A stretch of 64,000 bases of DNA from Actinokineospora enzanensis DSM 44649 (GTDB lineage: Bacteria; Actinomycetota; Actinomycetes; Mycobacteriales; Pseudonocardiaceae): contig NZ_KB894434.1 in the NCBI RefSeq assembly GCF_000374445.1, positions 26,101 through 90,100 on the forward strand. The letters run 5' to 3'. Below are positions 18,136-30,606 of this stretch, in pieces. The notes beneath the pieces were generated by a model. That model did not search any database and had not been told where the DNA came from. It was given only the letters and a program-made list of their open reading frames with translations. Position numbers and translations under genes: made by a program. Position 1 is the first letter of the stretch; every line of letters starts with the position of its first letter.

Positions 18136-19215
18136 ATGTCCGTCGATCGCCGTTCCATCCACCTGCCCGACGCCCGCGAGGCCCCGGAGCCCGAGGTCGA
18201 GCACCGCTCCGCGCGCGAGGTGCTGGCGCAGGCCCGTGTCCTGGTCGACCCGGCGCTGCGCGCGGCGGTGGACACCCTGCCGGACTCGATGCGGCACCTG
18301 GCCGGCTACCACTTCGGCTGGTGGGACGAGCACGGCGCGCCGGTCCAGGCCGACGCGGGCAAGGCGATCCGCCCGGCGCTCGCGCTGCTCGCCGCGGAGG
18401 CGGTCGGCGCCGCACCGGCCGACGCGCTGCCCGCGGCGGTGGCGGTCGAGCTGGTGCACAACTTCACGCTGCTGCACGACGACGTGATGGACGGCGACCA
18501 CACCCGCAGGCACCGGCCGACCGCGTGGAGCGTGTTCGGCCTCGGCCCGGCGATCCTGGCGGGCGACGCCCTGCTCACCCTGGCCTTCGACGTGCTGGCC
18601 GCGGGCGGCGGCCTGCCGGACAACCGGGTCGTCGCCAGGGTGCTGTCCGCGGCGGTGCTGGCGGTGCAGGACGGGCAGGCCGCCGATCTGGCCTTCGAGC
18701 GGCGCGCGGAGGTCGGCCTGGCCGAGTGCGTGCGGATGGCGGAGGGCAAGACCGGCGCGCTGCTCGGCTGCGCCACCGCGCTCGGCGCCCATTACGGCGG
18801 CGCCACCCCGGTCCGCGTCGACCACCTGCGTTCGTTCGGCGAACGCCTCGGCCTCGCCTTCCAGCTCACCGACGACCTGCTGGGCATCTGGGGCGACCCG
18901 GTGAGCACCGGCAAGCCGGTCTACTCCGACCTGGAGAACCGCAAGAAGTCGCTGCCCGTGGTCGCCGCCATGGCCACCGACACCCCCGCCGCGCACGAGC
19001 TGCGTGGGCTCTACCGGCGCGACACCCTGTCGGCGGCCGACCTGGTGCACGCCGCCGACCTGATCGACCACGCGGGCGGCCGCGCCTGGACCCGCGCCCG
19101 CGCCGACGAGCTCCTCACCGAGGCCCGCGCGCACCTGCTGGCCGCGCACCCCGTCCCCCGCGCCGCCGCCGAGCTGACCGCGCTGGCCGACCTCGCCGTC
19201 CGCCGCGACCATTGA
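18136..19215 (+). CDS. Polyprenyl diphosphate synthase, probable encapsulin cargo
   Basis: 359 residues from ATG 18136, with AACGAGGT as ribosome binding site. It joins isopentenyl diphosphate to allylic diphosphates. Both Asp-rich motifs are present: DDVMD at 115-119 and DDLLGIWGD at 246-254. Lys and Arg substrate residues are in GKAIRP. An aromatic residue at position 110, five before the first motif, argues for a short C15-C20 product. The first 25 residues or so are polar, Pro/Glu-rich and probably disordered. In Family 2 encapsulins such cargo extensions mediate packing into the shell, so I infer this is the cargo. No terpene cyclase lies adjacent. Confidence 0.88.
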   Translation: MSVDRRSIHLPDAREAPEPEVEHRSAREVLAQARVLVDPALRAAVDTLPDSMRHLAGYHFGWWDEHGAPVQADAGKAIRPALALLAAEAVGAAPADALPAAVAVELVHNFTLLHDDVMDGDHTRRHRPTAWSVFGLGPAILAGDALLTLAFDVLAAGGGLPDNRVVARVLSAAVLAVQDGQAADLAFERRAEVGLAECVRMAEGKTGALLGCATALGAHYGGATPVRVDHLRSFGERLGLAFQLTDDLLGIWGDPVSTGKPVYSDLENRKKSLPVVAAMATDTPAAHELRGLYRRDTLSAADLVHAADLIDHAGGRAWTRARADELLTEARAHLLAAHPVPRAAAELTALADLAVRRDH

Positions 19216-19235
19216 CCACTCCCGAGGAGACCGCC

Positions 19236-20441
19236 ATGACCCCGCCGCCGGGCACCGTGCTCGTCGCCGACGAACTGCGCGGCCTGCCCGGTGCGCCGCT
19301 CGCCTGCCCAGCCGCCGCACTGGTCGATGGCGAGCTGCGCAGGCAGGGGATCCCGACCGCGCGCGGCCCGGTGGACGTCGTGCTGTCCGGTGTGGACACC
19401 GAGACGACGTGGACCACGTTCGGCGGGGTGGCGCTGGCGGTCTCGGTCCGGGTCGCCGACACGGAGGCTCGCTTGGCCGCCAAGTCCACTGTGGGCGCCT
19501 GGCTCGCGGCGGGTGGCCCGCGCACGGTCGTCCTGGCCGCGCCGCGTTCGTTCTGCGCGGGCGTGGAGCGGGCGGTGCAGGTTGTGGAGCGGGAGTTGGT
19601 GAGGGAGCCACGGGTATACGTGCGCAAGCAGATCGTGCACAACACGCACGTGGTGGCCGATCTGGAGTCGCGCGGGGCGGTGTTCGTGGACGAGCTGGCC
19701 GAGGTGCCGCCTTCGTCCACTGTGGTCTTCTCGGCGCATGGGGTGTCGCCCGCTGTCCGTTCGGACGCCGATGCCCGGTCGTTGCGGGTGATCGACGCGA
19801 CGTGTCCGTTGGTGACGAAGGTGCACGCGGAGGCCCGGCGGTTCGCCGCGCGGGGGGACACGGTGATCCTGATCGGGCACGCGGGGCACGAGGAAGTGGA
19901 CGGGACCCTGGGTGAGGTTCCGGATATGCGGTTGGTGCAGTCGGTGGCGGATGTCTCGGCGGTCGCTGTGCCTGATCCGACGCGGGTGTCCTATCTGACC
20001 CAGACGACGCTGGCGGTGGACGAGACCGTTTCGATCATTGATGCGCTGCGCGCTCGGTTTCCGGCTCTGCGCGGGCCCGGCTCGGATGACATCTGCTACG
20101 CGACGACGAACCGGCAGAACGCGTTGCGGGGGGTGGCCGATCGGACCGAGCTGGTGTTGGTGGTGGGGTCGTCGAACTCGTCCAACTCGCAGCGGCTGGT
20201 GGAGTTGGCTTCGCGGCAGGGGACTCCGGCGTATCTGATCGAGGACGTGGGTTCGATCCGTCCACAGTGGCTGATGGGGGTTCGTGCGGTCGGGCTGACG
20301 GCGGGTGCGTCCGCGCCACCTCGGTTGGTGGATGAGGTGGTCGCCGCGTTGGGCGGGTTGGGGGCGGTGTCGGTGGAGGAGCACGAGACGACCCGCGAGA
20401 CGATCGAGTTCACACTGCCGAGCGCGGTCCGGGGAAGTTGA
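19236..20441 (+). CDS. ispH: IspH, 4-hydroxy-3-methylbut-2-enyl diphosphate reductase with N-terminal extension
   Basis: 401 residues from ATG 19236, GAGGAG 7-12 nt upstream. The three iron-sulphur cluster Cys are in [10 protein letters not shown] (107), [11 protein letters not shown] (190) and [11 protein letters not shown] (287). Diphosphate-binding His residues are in [15 protein letters not shown] and GHAGHEEV. IspH makes isopentenyl and dimethylallyl diphosphate, the substrates of the preceding gene. The canonical enzyme starts near residue 97 here. The first 96 residues are an extra domain I cannot name, with its own Cys in PLACPAAA. This is probably a second, pathway-dedicated copy that feeds the encapsulated synthase. 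Confidence 0.9.
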   Translation: MTPPPGTVLVADELRGLPGAPLACPAAALVDGELRRQGIPTARGPVDVVLSGVDTETTWTTFGGVALAVSVRVADTEARLAAKSTVGAWLAAGGPRTVVLAAPRSFCAGVERAVQVVERELVREPRVYVRKQIVHNTHVVADLESRGAVFVDELAEVPPSSTVVFSAHGVSPAVRSDADARSLRVIDATCPLVTKVHAEARRFAARGDTVILIGHAGHEEVDGTLGEVPDMRLVQSVADVSAVAVPDPTRVSYLTQTTLAVDETVSIIDALRARFPALRGPGSDDICYATTNRQNALRGVADRTELVLVVGSSNSSNSQRLVELASRQGTPAYLIEDVGSIRPQWLMGVRAVGLTAGASAPPRLVDEVVAALGGLGAVSVEEHETTRETIEFTLPSAVRGS

Positions 20442-20493
20442 TCGAGCGGCACGCTCGTCCGGTTCGGATGTACGTCATGGTCTACCTGATGGT

Positions 20494-23091
20494 CTACCTG
20501 CCGCAGCACGCGCGGATGAGTGCTGGGGTGAGGGACGGGTAGCGGGTGCTCGTGGTCATGGTGCGCAGAATCGGGTCGGTGTGCAGCGGGCGCAGGCGTT
20601 CCGGGAGGTCTTCCTCGGCGCCCGCGATGGCCTCGGGGTGGTCGCGCAGGTGGTCGGCTAGGCCGGGCCAGCGGATCTCCAGGATCGTCCAGAGCGCCAA
20701 GGCCTCGACGGCGACCGCGTTGCCCTCCAGGGTGCGGACGGCACGCAACGCGCTGTAGGAGTTCACGAATCGCTTCATCGCGCGAGGGTTCGGCGGCAGC
20801 AGATCCGCGAACCGCAGGAGACTGTGCTCGGTCTCGGCGATCGCGGTCTTCGTGGTCATCCGCGCGAGCGCTTGTTCAGCCACCAGATCCCGCACGGCCG
20901 GACTGGCCGTGCGCAGTGCGTCGACCACTTGGGCCTCGGTGACGCTGCGGTCCAGGCGGGCCCGGACGCGGGCCTCCTCGGTGACAACGACATCGGTCGG
21001 GGCGGTGGAGCTGTGCAGGAGGCGGCGCAGGTAGGTCTCGCGGCGGGCGGTGTCGATCGCGGGGATGGGTATGTGCAGCTGGAAGAACTTCTCCAGGAAC
21101 TTGTACCCCATCGGCTCGCCCGGTCGGGCCGCCGCGCTCGCGAACGTGGCGTAGCCGTGCTCGTAGGCGGTGCGCAGCCAGGCCCCGTCGGCGCAGACCA
21201 CGAAGTGGATGTTGGGCGGGCCGATGTCGCGGATCAGGTTCTGGATCTTGTCCAGCAGTTCGACGATGTAGGTCTCCTTGCACCGGTCCAGATCGTCGAC
21301 CAGGAACACCACCGGGCGCTTGGAACGGGACATCAACCAGGTGAAGTGCCGCTCCACCTCCAGCATCGGATTGGTGTTGGACTGCTCGAACAACCGAGCC
21401 CCACGCGCCGAGTCCCACAACAGGAACCGACTCGCCACCAGAGCGCCCGCGAACAGGGTGCTCACTCCGGCCAGTCCGCCGATGACGGTCTTGACCGCGT
21501 CGGCCATGCCGTGGAAACCGTTGAGCACCAGCAGGATCACGCCGATGAAGACCATCACCCCGGTGACCGCCAAGACGAAGGGGGCGCCCACGCGGCGAAG
21601 CCGGGCCAGGGATTCGTTGATACGCAACCAGATCCGCCCGGGTAACCGGCGTTGCCTGCGGATGGCCGTGCGCAATGAGGTCAGCACCGCCCACCACGCC
21701 GGGCCGACACCCGCCTCCTGCCAGGCATCGAAGTCGACAACGGTGAAGTCCGGTGTCGACTCCGCCCGGAGGAAGTTGAGCAACGTACTCTTTCCCGTAC
21801 CCCACGGCGCATCTATGTGGATCATCAGCGAGCTGCCGGGTTCCTGCGCGTCGACTCGCTTGAGCCGCTCCGCGATCACCTTCGCCAATGGCCTGCGCCG
21901 CAACCAGTCGTCATCGGCTGGCGCGTCCCCGACCCACTCGACGTGACCGCTGCGCGCCTGCCCCCAGATCCGGATGACCCCGCCGACCTCCGTGATCACG
22001 ATCCGCTCGCCGTTCAGCGAGCCGATTGCCACGCGCGCAGGCTCGTGGTGTTTGTCGAGCTTGATGTACTGGTCCTGGTCGGGCTGCCACAGGTAGACAT
22101 CGCCGTCTTCGTAGGCGACCACCACGGAGAGGGGATCGTCCGCGATCGCGAGCGCGGACACGGCCACGCCGAATGCCGGGAGCTCCCGTCCGCCGGACAG
22201 GAACACGCCGCCCAGTTCCGTGCTGGTGGCGACCAGGCCTGGCAGAGCGGCCATCGTCCCGATGTCTCCGACCAGCAGCGTCGAAGTTGTTTCAGCCGAA
22301 GGGTCCCCGGCGTCCGACCAACCACGCACGAACCCGCCGTCGAGGCTTACGTGCGCGCCGCGTTCTCCGGTTGCCGAGAGTGCCATGACGGTGTCCGGGT
22401 ACTCGGCGAGCGGTTCAGCGGTGCCGTTCCGCCAACGCCGGACCACGTTGTCCAGGCTGCCGCTGATGATCACCCCGTCGGGCCCCACCGCGATCGTCGT
22501 CACCGGGCTGCCCTGGTTGCCGAGTTCGCGTGTGGTGTGGGAGTGGATGTCCAGCGCGTGGATGATCCCGCGATCGGTCCCCATGAGCACGACCGGTCGC
22601 CCGTCCACCTCGCCGAACGCGATGGCGCTGACCGGCAGGTCGGGTGTGATCACCCGCAGCTCGACGTAGTCCACGGGCCGCGCCGGTCCGGCGCGCCCGA
22701 AGGCCTGGTCGAAGACGGCCACCATGGCGTCGAGCTCGCCGTGGCGCAGGATCGTGGTCCGGTCGCGCCATTGCAGGGCATGGTCCCGCAACGCCTCGTC
22801 GGTGACGTCCTCGTCGAGGAGGGTGACGATCGGGTAGCCGGTGCCCTTCGAGGACAGCAGCGCGGTGAGTTCACGGTTGGTGGCGGCGGAGCGCAGGGAG
22901 CCGGGCGTCACGATCACCACCGCGCCGTCCGATTCGCGCATCATCGCGTCGAGGCCTGCGGCCAGTGACGCGCTGTCCTCCATCGGCACGTAGCCGGACC
23001 GGTCCAGGGTGCCCAGGACCGATGCGAGGACACCCGCGCCGCTGAGAGCGTGGCTGATGTAGATGCGTTTTGGGGGCTCGGCAACCGCCAT
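20494..23091 (-). CDS. TIR / beta-propeller / KAP P-loop NTPase membrane protein
   Basis: 865 residues in three parts. Residues about 7-135 look like a TIR-type domain (RIYISHALSGAG, then SDGAVVIVTPGS and NREL, whose Glu74 could be the NADase residue). Residues about 140-380 are WD40-like propeller repeats (VSAIAFG, GSLDNVVRRW, DGDVYLWQ, GGVIRIWG). From about 400 comes a KAP-type NTPase with Walker A APWGTGKST (428-436), two transmembrane helices inserted at about 504-523 and 534-553, and Walker B VVFLVDDLDRC (594-604). This architecture fits a STAND/NLR-like defence sensor. It is single and convergent with ispH. Confidence 0.82.
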   Translation of the reverse strand: MAVAEPPKRIYISHALSGAGVLASVLGTLDRSGYVPMEDSASLAAGLDAMMRESDGAVVIVTPGSLRSAATNRELTALLSSKGTGYPIVTLLDEDVTDEALRDHALQWRDRTTILRHGELDAMVAVFDQAFGRAGPARPVDYVELRVITPDLPVSAIAFGEVDGRPVVLMGTDRGIIHALDIHSHTTRELGNQGSPVTTIAVGPDGVIISGSLDNVVRRWRNGTAEPLAEYPDTVMALSATGERGAHVSLDGGFVRGWSDAGDPSAETTSTLLVGDIGTMAALPGLVATSTELGGVFLSGGRELPAFGVAVSALAIADDPLSVVVAYEDGDVYLWQPDQDQYIKLDKHHEPARVAIGSLNGERIVITEVGGVIRIWGQARSGHVEWVGDAPADDDWLRRRPLAKVIAERLKRVDAQEPGSSLMIHIDAPWGTGKSTLLNFLRAESTPDFTVVDFDAWQEAGVGPAWWAVLTSLRTAIRRQRRLPGRIWLRINESLARLRRVGAPFVLAVTGVMVFIGVILLVLNGFHGMADAVKTVIGGLAGVSTLFAGALVASRFLLWDSARGARLFEQSNTNPMLEVERHFTWLMSRSKRPVVFLVDDLDRCKETYIVELLDKIQNLIRDIGPPNIHFVVCADGAWLRTAYEHGYATFASAAARPGEPMGYKFLEKFFQLHIPIPAIDTARRETYLRRLLHSSTAPTDVVVTEEARVRARLDRSVTEAQVVDALRTASPAVRDLVAEQALARMTTKTAIAETEHSLLRFADLLPPNPRAMKRFVNSYSALRAVRTLEGNAVAVEALALWTILEIRWPGLADHLRDHPEAIAGAEEDLPERLRPLHTDPILRTMTTSTRYPSLTPALIRACCGR

Positions 23092-23517
23092 GGGGCGAGG
23101 TTAGCCGGGTTGATCTTCGAAAAAGGGCGGATCCGCGCGGTCACCCTGGGGTGGGTTGGGGTGCCGGGCCAGGGGATGTCCGGTTCCCACACTCGGCCCA
23201 GTCCGACTACTCTCTGCTAGGTAGCGGTGACGTGACGCGGAGTCATCGATCCGGTGGCGTTCGATACCCCGCCACTCCGGCGAAGATCCGCTGAGCAGCC
23301 CGAAGTTGATCGACGAATCGTTACTTGATCATTCAAGCTGTACGCCGTACGGGTGAATCTCGGTTGTGAGTCGGTTGCCTTAGGCTACGAGCTGTAACTG
23401 GCGTTATGGGCCGGTGCGATGGACGAGGCAACAGTGCCCCGCGAGGACCCGGCAACGCCCGGACCGCACGCGTGTCAGGACCTCGGTGGCTCCGGATCGC
23501 AAAGAATCGACATCGCC
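23092..23517. other. Intergenic region, no gene recognised
   Basis: About 425 bases upstream of the minus-strand TIR-KAP gene and the plus-strand small membrane protein. The part from 23300 to 23400 is less GC-rich than its surroundings and probably holds divergent promoters, but I cannot assign hexamers. Confidence 0.45.
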
Positions 23518-23790
23518 ATGACACTGCTGTGGATCACCGGCTCGGTGCTCGTGCTCGCCCTGGTCGGCTGGCGGCTGCGCCGTGCTTCCTCGTTGGTCGA
23601 CCGGATCCTGGTCGAGGAGCGCGCGGGGGCGCTGCGGGACGTCGTGCTGGAGGCGGCGGAGTCCGGGGAGAACGGCGTCGAGCAGCCCGCGCCGCGGGTG
23701 GACGTGCCGGTCAACATCGTGGCCAGGTGGCCGCACCCGCCCCGGCAGGCGCTGGCGCGGCGGCGGACCGAGGACCGGCTGGCAGGCTGA
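23518..23790 (+). CDS. Small single-pass membrane protein
   Basis: 90 residues if ATG 23518 is used, which places a transmembrane helix (LLWITGSVLVLALVGW) right at the N-terminus. An in-frame ATG at 23419 would add 33 polar residues; neither has a clear ribosome binding site. The cytoplasmic part is polar with many Arg and Glu (SSLVDRILVEERAGALRD). The family is not recognised. Confidence 0.55.
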   Translation: MTLLWITGSVLVLALVGWRLRRASSLVDRILVEERAGALRDVVLEAAESGENGVEQPAPRVDVPVNIVARWPHPPRQALARRRTEDRLAG

Positions 23791-23902
23791 AAAGCCCGGA
23801 CCGACCGGTTCAGGTCGGGTGGCCCTGGTTGCGGTGCCAGGGTCGGTTTGAAAATGACGTTCGTATGCGGGAAAGACGCGCGGGAGGGACGGCCCCGACC
23901 CG

Positions 23903-23944
23903 CCTGGTCCCCCGGCCGGTGGGCGCCGGCCGGGGGATACCAGG
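23903..23944. terminator. Hairpin 3' of the SnoaL-like gene
   Basis: Arms 23903-23919 and 23926-23944 pair over 17 bp with a 2-nt bulge and a 6-nt loop. It sits 3 nt beyond the end of the minus-strand gene at 23948 and would terminate that operon. Confidence 0.7.
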
Positions 23945-23947
23945 GAC

Positions 23948-24403
23948 TCAGTAGGGCTCGCCGAGCGCGGCGCGCAGGGCCGCGCGGTCTATCCAGCCAA
24001 GGTGGGCGCAGGCCTTGGCGCCGCGGAAGGACCACAGGTGGTGCTGCCGCCAGGTGGCGCGGCGCCCGTGCCGGGGGCTGGGTGCCAGGTTGGTGCCCAG
24101 GTAGGTTCCGGTGAGCTCCAGGCGGGTCTCCACCGTGTCCGCGCCGGTACACCGAGCGGTGAGAATGCGGGCGTAGATATCGGGCATGACGCGCCGGGCG
24201 GCGGCCACCGAGAATCGGAGCCCGGATATCCCGTCGGCGAATACCCGGATATCGGAGAGGTCTCGGATATCGGGATGGGCGAACGTGTCCAGAACGGTGT
24301 AATCGCCCTCGTTGACCGTTTCGACGACGAACGCGGCCGCCATTTCCACCTGCTCGTCCGCGCGGGCGGGCACCCGGTGCGCGCGGACCAACGACTCGAT
24401 CAT
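23948..24403 (-). CDS. SnoaL-like (NTF2-fold) protein
   Basis: 151 residues with an NTF2-like pattern: helix EMAAAFVVETVNEGDY, then FAHPDIRDLSDIR, then a curved sheet (TVETRLELTGTYLGT) ending in HHLWSFRGAKACAHLGW. SnoaL-type proteins include polyketide cyclases and many small hydrolases or binders of lipids. The start overlaps the stop of the thioesterase gene by 4 nt (ATGA), so the two are coupled and may act on the same acyl substrate. No catalytic Asp can be assigned safely. Confidence 0.7.
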   Translation of the reverse strand: MIESLVRAHRVPARADEQVEMAAAFVVETVNEGDYTVLDTFAHPDIRDLSDIRVFADGISGLRFSVAAARRVMPDIYARILTARCTGADTVETRLELTGTYLGTNLAPSPRHGRRATWRQHHLWSFRGAKACAHLGWIDRAALRAALGEPY

Positions 24404-24954
24404 CGCGGCGTGGGGAGGGCGACCTCGGCCAGCGCGGAAGCAAGAGCTCTGCGGTGCGCGCGGCGGATGGCCACGGCCCGGTGCCGGGCGTACTCGGCGT
24501 CGGTCTCGGGGTGCACCGGGCGGACGGGGCGGGGCGCGCCGTCGTCGTCGACGGCCACGAACACCAGGTGCGCCTCGGCCACCGGCTCCGGCTCGGACGG
24601 TCCGTGGCAGCGTCGCGCGGAGACGTGGACGCCGATCTCCATCGAGGTCCGGCCGGTGCCTTCCACCTGGGCATACGCGGTGACGATGTCCCCGGCCCAG
24701 ACCGGGGCGAAGAAGGTCATGTCCTCCACCGAGACGGTCACCGCGTGCCCGTCGCTGTGCCGGGCGGCGCTGGCCCAGGCGACGTCGTCGACCAGTTCGA
24801 GCACCAGGGTGCCCTTGCCGGAACCGAACATGTTCTCGTTGGACCGCCAGATCACGCGGGAGAGCTCGCAGCGCGAGGAGCCCATCGTCTTCCCCGTGGG
24901 CAGTGGCTCCTGTTCAGTCAGCGGAGTCCGCGTGGCTGCGTCGACAGGGGTCAT
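24400..24954 (-). CDS. Acyl-CoA thioesterase, hotdog fold (YciA/BACH-like)
   Basis: 184 residues. Hotdog-fold features of acyl-CoA hydrolases are present: SRVIWRSNENMFGSGKGTLVLELVDDVAWASAARHS with the central helix and conserved Asp, then VEDMTFFAPVWAGDIVTAYAQVEGTGRTSMEIG. An acidic C-terminal strand and helix follow. It hydrolyses acyl-CoA to free acid and CoA. It is the first gene of a two-gene operon with the SnoaL-like protein. Confidence 0.85.
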   Translation of the reverse strand: MTPVDAATRTPLTEQEPLPTGKTMGSSRCELSRVIWRSNENMFGSGKGTLVLELVDDVAWASAARHSDGHAVTVSVEDMTFFAPVWAGDIVTAYAQVEGTGRTSMEIGVHVSARRCHGPSEPEPVAEAHLVFVAVDDDGAPRPVRPVHPETDAEYARHRAVAIRRAHRRALASALAEVALPTPR

Positions 24955-25318
24955 CGGAAGTGTTTCTCCAAGGGTATATCGGTGGGTATGTCGGTGACGT
25001 CGAGCGGAAACCGGGCTGGGGATCCTGGCGGGGAAGACGGGAGCCAGTCTAAACGATCACTTGGGTGGTTTTTGCCAATTCCCGCCGGTAAACCGGTATC
25101 TCCCTGCTTCGGGCGACAACCTTCACTCTGGGTAGTTGAATTAGGCCGAAAAAGTCTGTTTTCCCTCACTCGTTCCGGTGATGGAAGCGGCGACGGACCG
25201 GGCGGTCGCCGGGAGTCGCCTGTCACGCCGGTGGGTTACCCGGCGCGGACCGGGCGGTCCCGGCCCGCCTCCTAGACTCGGCGTGCATCCCCGAGCGCCA
25301 TGAGTGAGGTTGTCACCC
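24955..25318. promoter_or_regulatory. Divergent promoter region between thioesterase and glycyl-tRNA synthetase
   Basis: 364 bases. A TAGACT hexamer at 25273-25278 could be a -10 element for the synthetase, with a short leader. I looked for T-box landmarks (a specifier stem followed by an AGGGTGGNACCGCG-like box) and found none. Confidence 0.4.
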
Positions 25319-28306
<2,988 letters not shown>

Positions 28307-28439
28307 CCCTATTGTCGGGCTAATCCATATCCGGCCCCCGGGCAGCGTCTCACTGGGCGGGAATCCAGTCCCATCCTGGCTCGGGTAAGCCTCGCCCGTA
28401 CCGGGCTATTCCCGTGCTGTTCGTTTTTCGACCCGCGTC

Positions 28440-28474
28440 GCCGGGCCGCTTCCTCGGGTGAGAAGCGGCCCGGC
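28440..28474. terminator. Bidirectional hairpin between synthetase and GNAT genes
   Basis: A 13-bp perfect stem (28440-28452 with 28462-28474) and a 9-nt loop, located between two convergent genes. It can serve as a terminator for both. Confidence 0.7.
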
Positions 28475-28479
28475 AACGG

Positions 28480-29382
28480 CTACCAGGTCAGGTCAATGCG
28501 GTGCTGGGTGATGGGATAGCCCGCTTTGGCGAACGTCGCCGCCATCGGCGTGTTGTCCACATCCGTGTTGGCCACGATCCGGTCGGCGCCGTTCTCCACC
28601 AGGATGTGGGTCGCCTCGGCCAACAGGTCGTAGGCGTAGCCGCGGCCGCGGTGTTCCGGGACGACTCCGATATAGCCGATGACCGGGTTGGCGTGGTTCC
28701 TGGTCGGCACGGTCAACCCGACCAGGTCACCGTCCGGCGTATAAGCCAGTCGCCACCAGGAACGGGGCGCGGGCATCCACAGCAGGATGTCCAGGTCTTC
28801 CCGCGCGGCCGCGTCCACACCGGATTCCGCCGCCGCCTTCCTGGCGTGCGCGTCCAGCGTGCCCGCGAGGAGGCGGCGGAACACGGCCAGGAAGGCCTCA
28901 TCGTCCGCTTCTCGATAAACGAGACGTCCGGGACGCTCCGGGAGGCCCAGATCCGGCGTCCAGCGGTAGCGGTAGCGCTCGACCAACAATGTCATGCCCG
29001 CCGTCGTGGCGGCCGTCAGTCGGGCCTGCGCGGCGGCCAGCACGGCAGGCGTGTCCCGCCAGCCTGTCGGCAGGGTAAGGCAGTACTCGACGCGGAACGG
29101 GGCCGCGCGGAGCAGGGCCGCGGCCGCGTCGGGATCGGTGAAATCCAGCCAGTCGAGGGCGACCGGCTCCTTGTCGTCGGCCGCGCCCCACCAGGCCGCG
29201 CGGGCCACCACCTCGTCGCCGCGCCGGGCGATCCAGGTCCATTCGGGACGGTATTCGCCCCGGTCGCGCAGCTCGGCGTAAGTGGTGCCGAGCAGTGGGC
29301 GGCCGACGAGACCGGGATCGGGAAATGTGTCGAACAGGTGTTCCTCGCCCGCGGTGAGCGGGCGGATGACCGGATCGGTCAT
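28480..29382 (-). CDS. GNAT family N-acetyltransferase
   Basis: 300 residues with an N-terminal domain of uncertain type and a C-terminal GNAT core. Motif A reads VIGYIGVVPEHRGRGYAYDLLAEA, where the R/GxGxA loop binds acetyl-CoA. The motif B region is ENGADRIVANTDVDNTPMAATFAKAGY. The family transfers acetyl from acetyl-CoA to amines. The substrate cannot be told. It stands alone, facing the synthetase gene. Confidence 0.88.
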   Translation of the reverse strand: MTDPVIRPLTAGEEHLFDTFPDPGLVGRPLLGTTYAELRDRGEYRPEWTWIARRGDEVVARAAWWGAADDKEPVALDWLDFTDPDAAAALLRAAPFRVEYCLTLPTGWRDTPAVLAAAQARLTAATTAGMTLLVERYRYRWTPDLGLPERPGRLVYREADDEAFLAVFRRLLAGTLDAHARKAAAESGVDAAAREDLDILLWMPAPRSWWRLAYTPDGDLVGLTVPTRNHANPVIGYIGVVPEHRGRGYAYDLLAEATHILVENGADRIVANTDVDNTPMAATFAKAGYPITQHRIDLTW

Positions 29383-30187
29383 GGTGTCCTTCCGGGGAAG
29401 TTCAGCGCGCCCCCGGGTGGGAGCGCGGGACGATGCGGAGCACGGGTCCCACCTCCCTTCTTCGTTCGACTGCGGACGCCCCGGACGCTAGTGCAGGCCG
29501 CTCCGGTCCGGCAAGCGGGTTTGCGCTGTTCGTCCGGTGACAAGTCCGCCGTCATATCGGTGAAACACTCCCGGTACCGGGCCCGCGCCGGGTTAAGCGC
29601 GGCGGGGAAAGCCGCCGGGTCGCATTGCGTGCGGTAGCGGGAAGGCGACGGGTGGTGGGCGAATGCCCTACGCGAGCGGCCCACGAGCGGTAGCGGTGGG
29701 TGATTGGTTGCCGTTTAACGTGAAGTGCCTGCGAGGTGACGGAATCGGGAGCGCTTGCCCGGGTGAGCGCTACCCGGCGCGGCGAGTCGGATGGATGTGA
29801 ACTCGGTCCGTGTCCGATTGGCGCGGAGCGGGTGAGATCGGCGACTGGCCCGGCTCGCCGGACCGGGCAATGGCGAGTCGGCGCGTTCGTCCGCGCGGTC
29901 CGGTCGCGGTCCGGTCGGTCCGCATGGGCGAATGCCGTCGGACGTCGGGGAACTCGCCGAACATATGGCGTACGGTTATCGAGCGCCGGCTAGCGATTTT
30001 CGCGCGAACCGGCCTCCTCATTCGCCCTGGGCGAGCAGGCCGGTTTCCCCGGGACGGGTGTCGGACGACACGCGGGTCATTCCGCGAAGCGCCCGGTATT
30101 TGTCGAAGCGTTGCCGAACGGGTACTGTTCCGGACCAGTGGGAGAAGTATTCAATTCCCGGAACATCCGTGTGCAGTGAGGTGCCCC
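29383..30187. other. Long intergenic region upstream of lsr2
   Basis: About 800 bases between the divergent GNAT gene and lsr2. I see no convincing coding frame: the open frames here lack ribosome binding sites and are very rich in Arg, Gly and Ser, as in frameshifted GC-rich DNA. It probably carries the lsr2 promoter and long leader. GAGGT at 30178-30182 is the lsr2 ribosome binding site. Confidence 0.5.
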
Positions 30188-30592
30188 ATGGCTCAGAAGA
30201 CCATCGTCCAGCTTTACGACGACCTCGACGGGTCGGCGGGCGAGGACATCCGTCCGGTTGAATTCAGCCTGGACGGCGCGAACTACGAGATCGACCTGAA
30301 TGAGGCGAACGCCACCCGCCTGCGCGAGCAGTTGGCCGAGTTCGTGGCCGCCGCTCGGCGTACCGGCGGCCGGGTGAAGCGGCACGTGGCCCCCTCGGCG
30401 AAGCCCGCGAGCGACGCGCGCTCCAAGGAGCAGACCAAGGCCATCCGCGACTGGGCGCGGCAGAACGGCCACGACATCTCCGAGCGCGGCCGCATCCCGT
30501 CGGCCGTGGTGGAGGCCTTCGAGGAGGCGCACACCGTCAAGGCGAAGACCAACGGCGGCGGCAAGGCGAAGAAGGCCGCCTTCTCCGGCTGA
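30188..30592 (+). CDS. lsr2: Lsr2 nucleoid-associated protein
   Basis: 134 residues, slightly longer than the usual 112 or so. The N-terminal dimerisation domain (MAQKTIVQLYDDLDG, VEFSLDGANYEIDL, NATRLREQLAEFVAAAR) is joined by a basic Ala/Lys linker to the C-terminal DNA-binding domain (TKAIRDWARQNGHDISERGRIPSAVVEAFEEAH). The core that enters the AT-rich minor groove is RGRIP. Lsr2 is the actinobacterial H-NS analogue that silences low-GC and horizontally acquired DNA. The extra C-terminal KAKTNGGGKAKKAA tail is basic and may add DNA affinity. Confidence 0.96.
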   Translation: MAQKTIVQLYDDLDGSAGEDIRPVEFSLDGANYEIDLNEANATRLREQLAEFVAAARRTGGRVKRHVAPSAKPASDARSKEQTKAIRDWARQNGHDISERGRIPSAVVEAFEEAHTVKAKTNGGGKAKKAAFSG

Positions 30593-30606
30593 GGCGCCAT
30601 CGGGAC

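Noticed and set aside
24955..25318. T-box riboswitch before the glycyl-tRNA synthetase
   Set aside because: No T-box consensus or specifier/antiterminator stems could be found.
29736..30187. Small open frames upstream of lsr2
   Set aside because: No ribosome binding sites and an Arg/Gly/Ser-rich composition; the Lsr2 start at 30188 is well supported.
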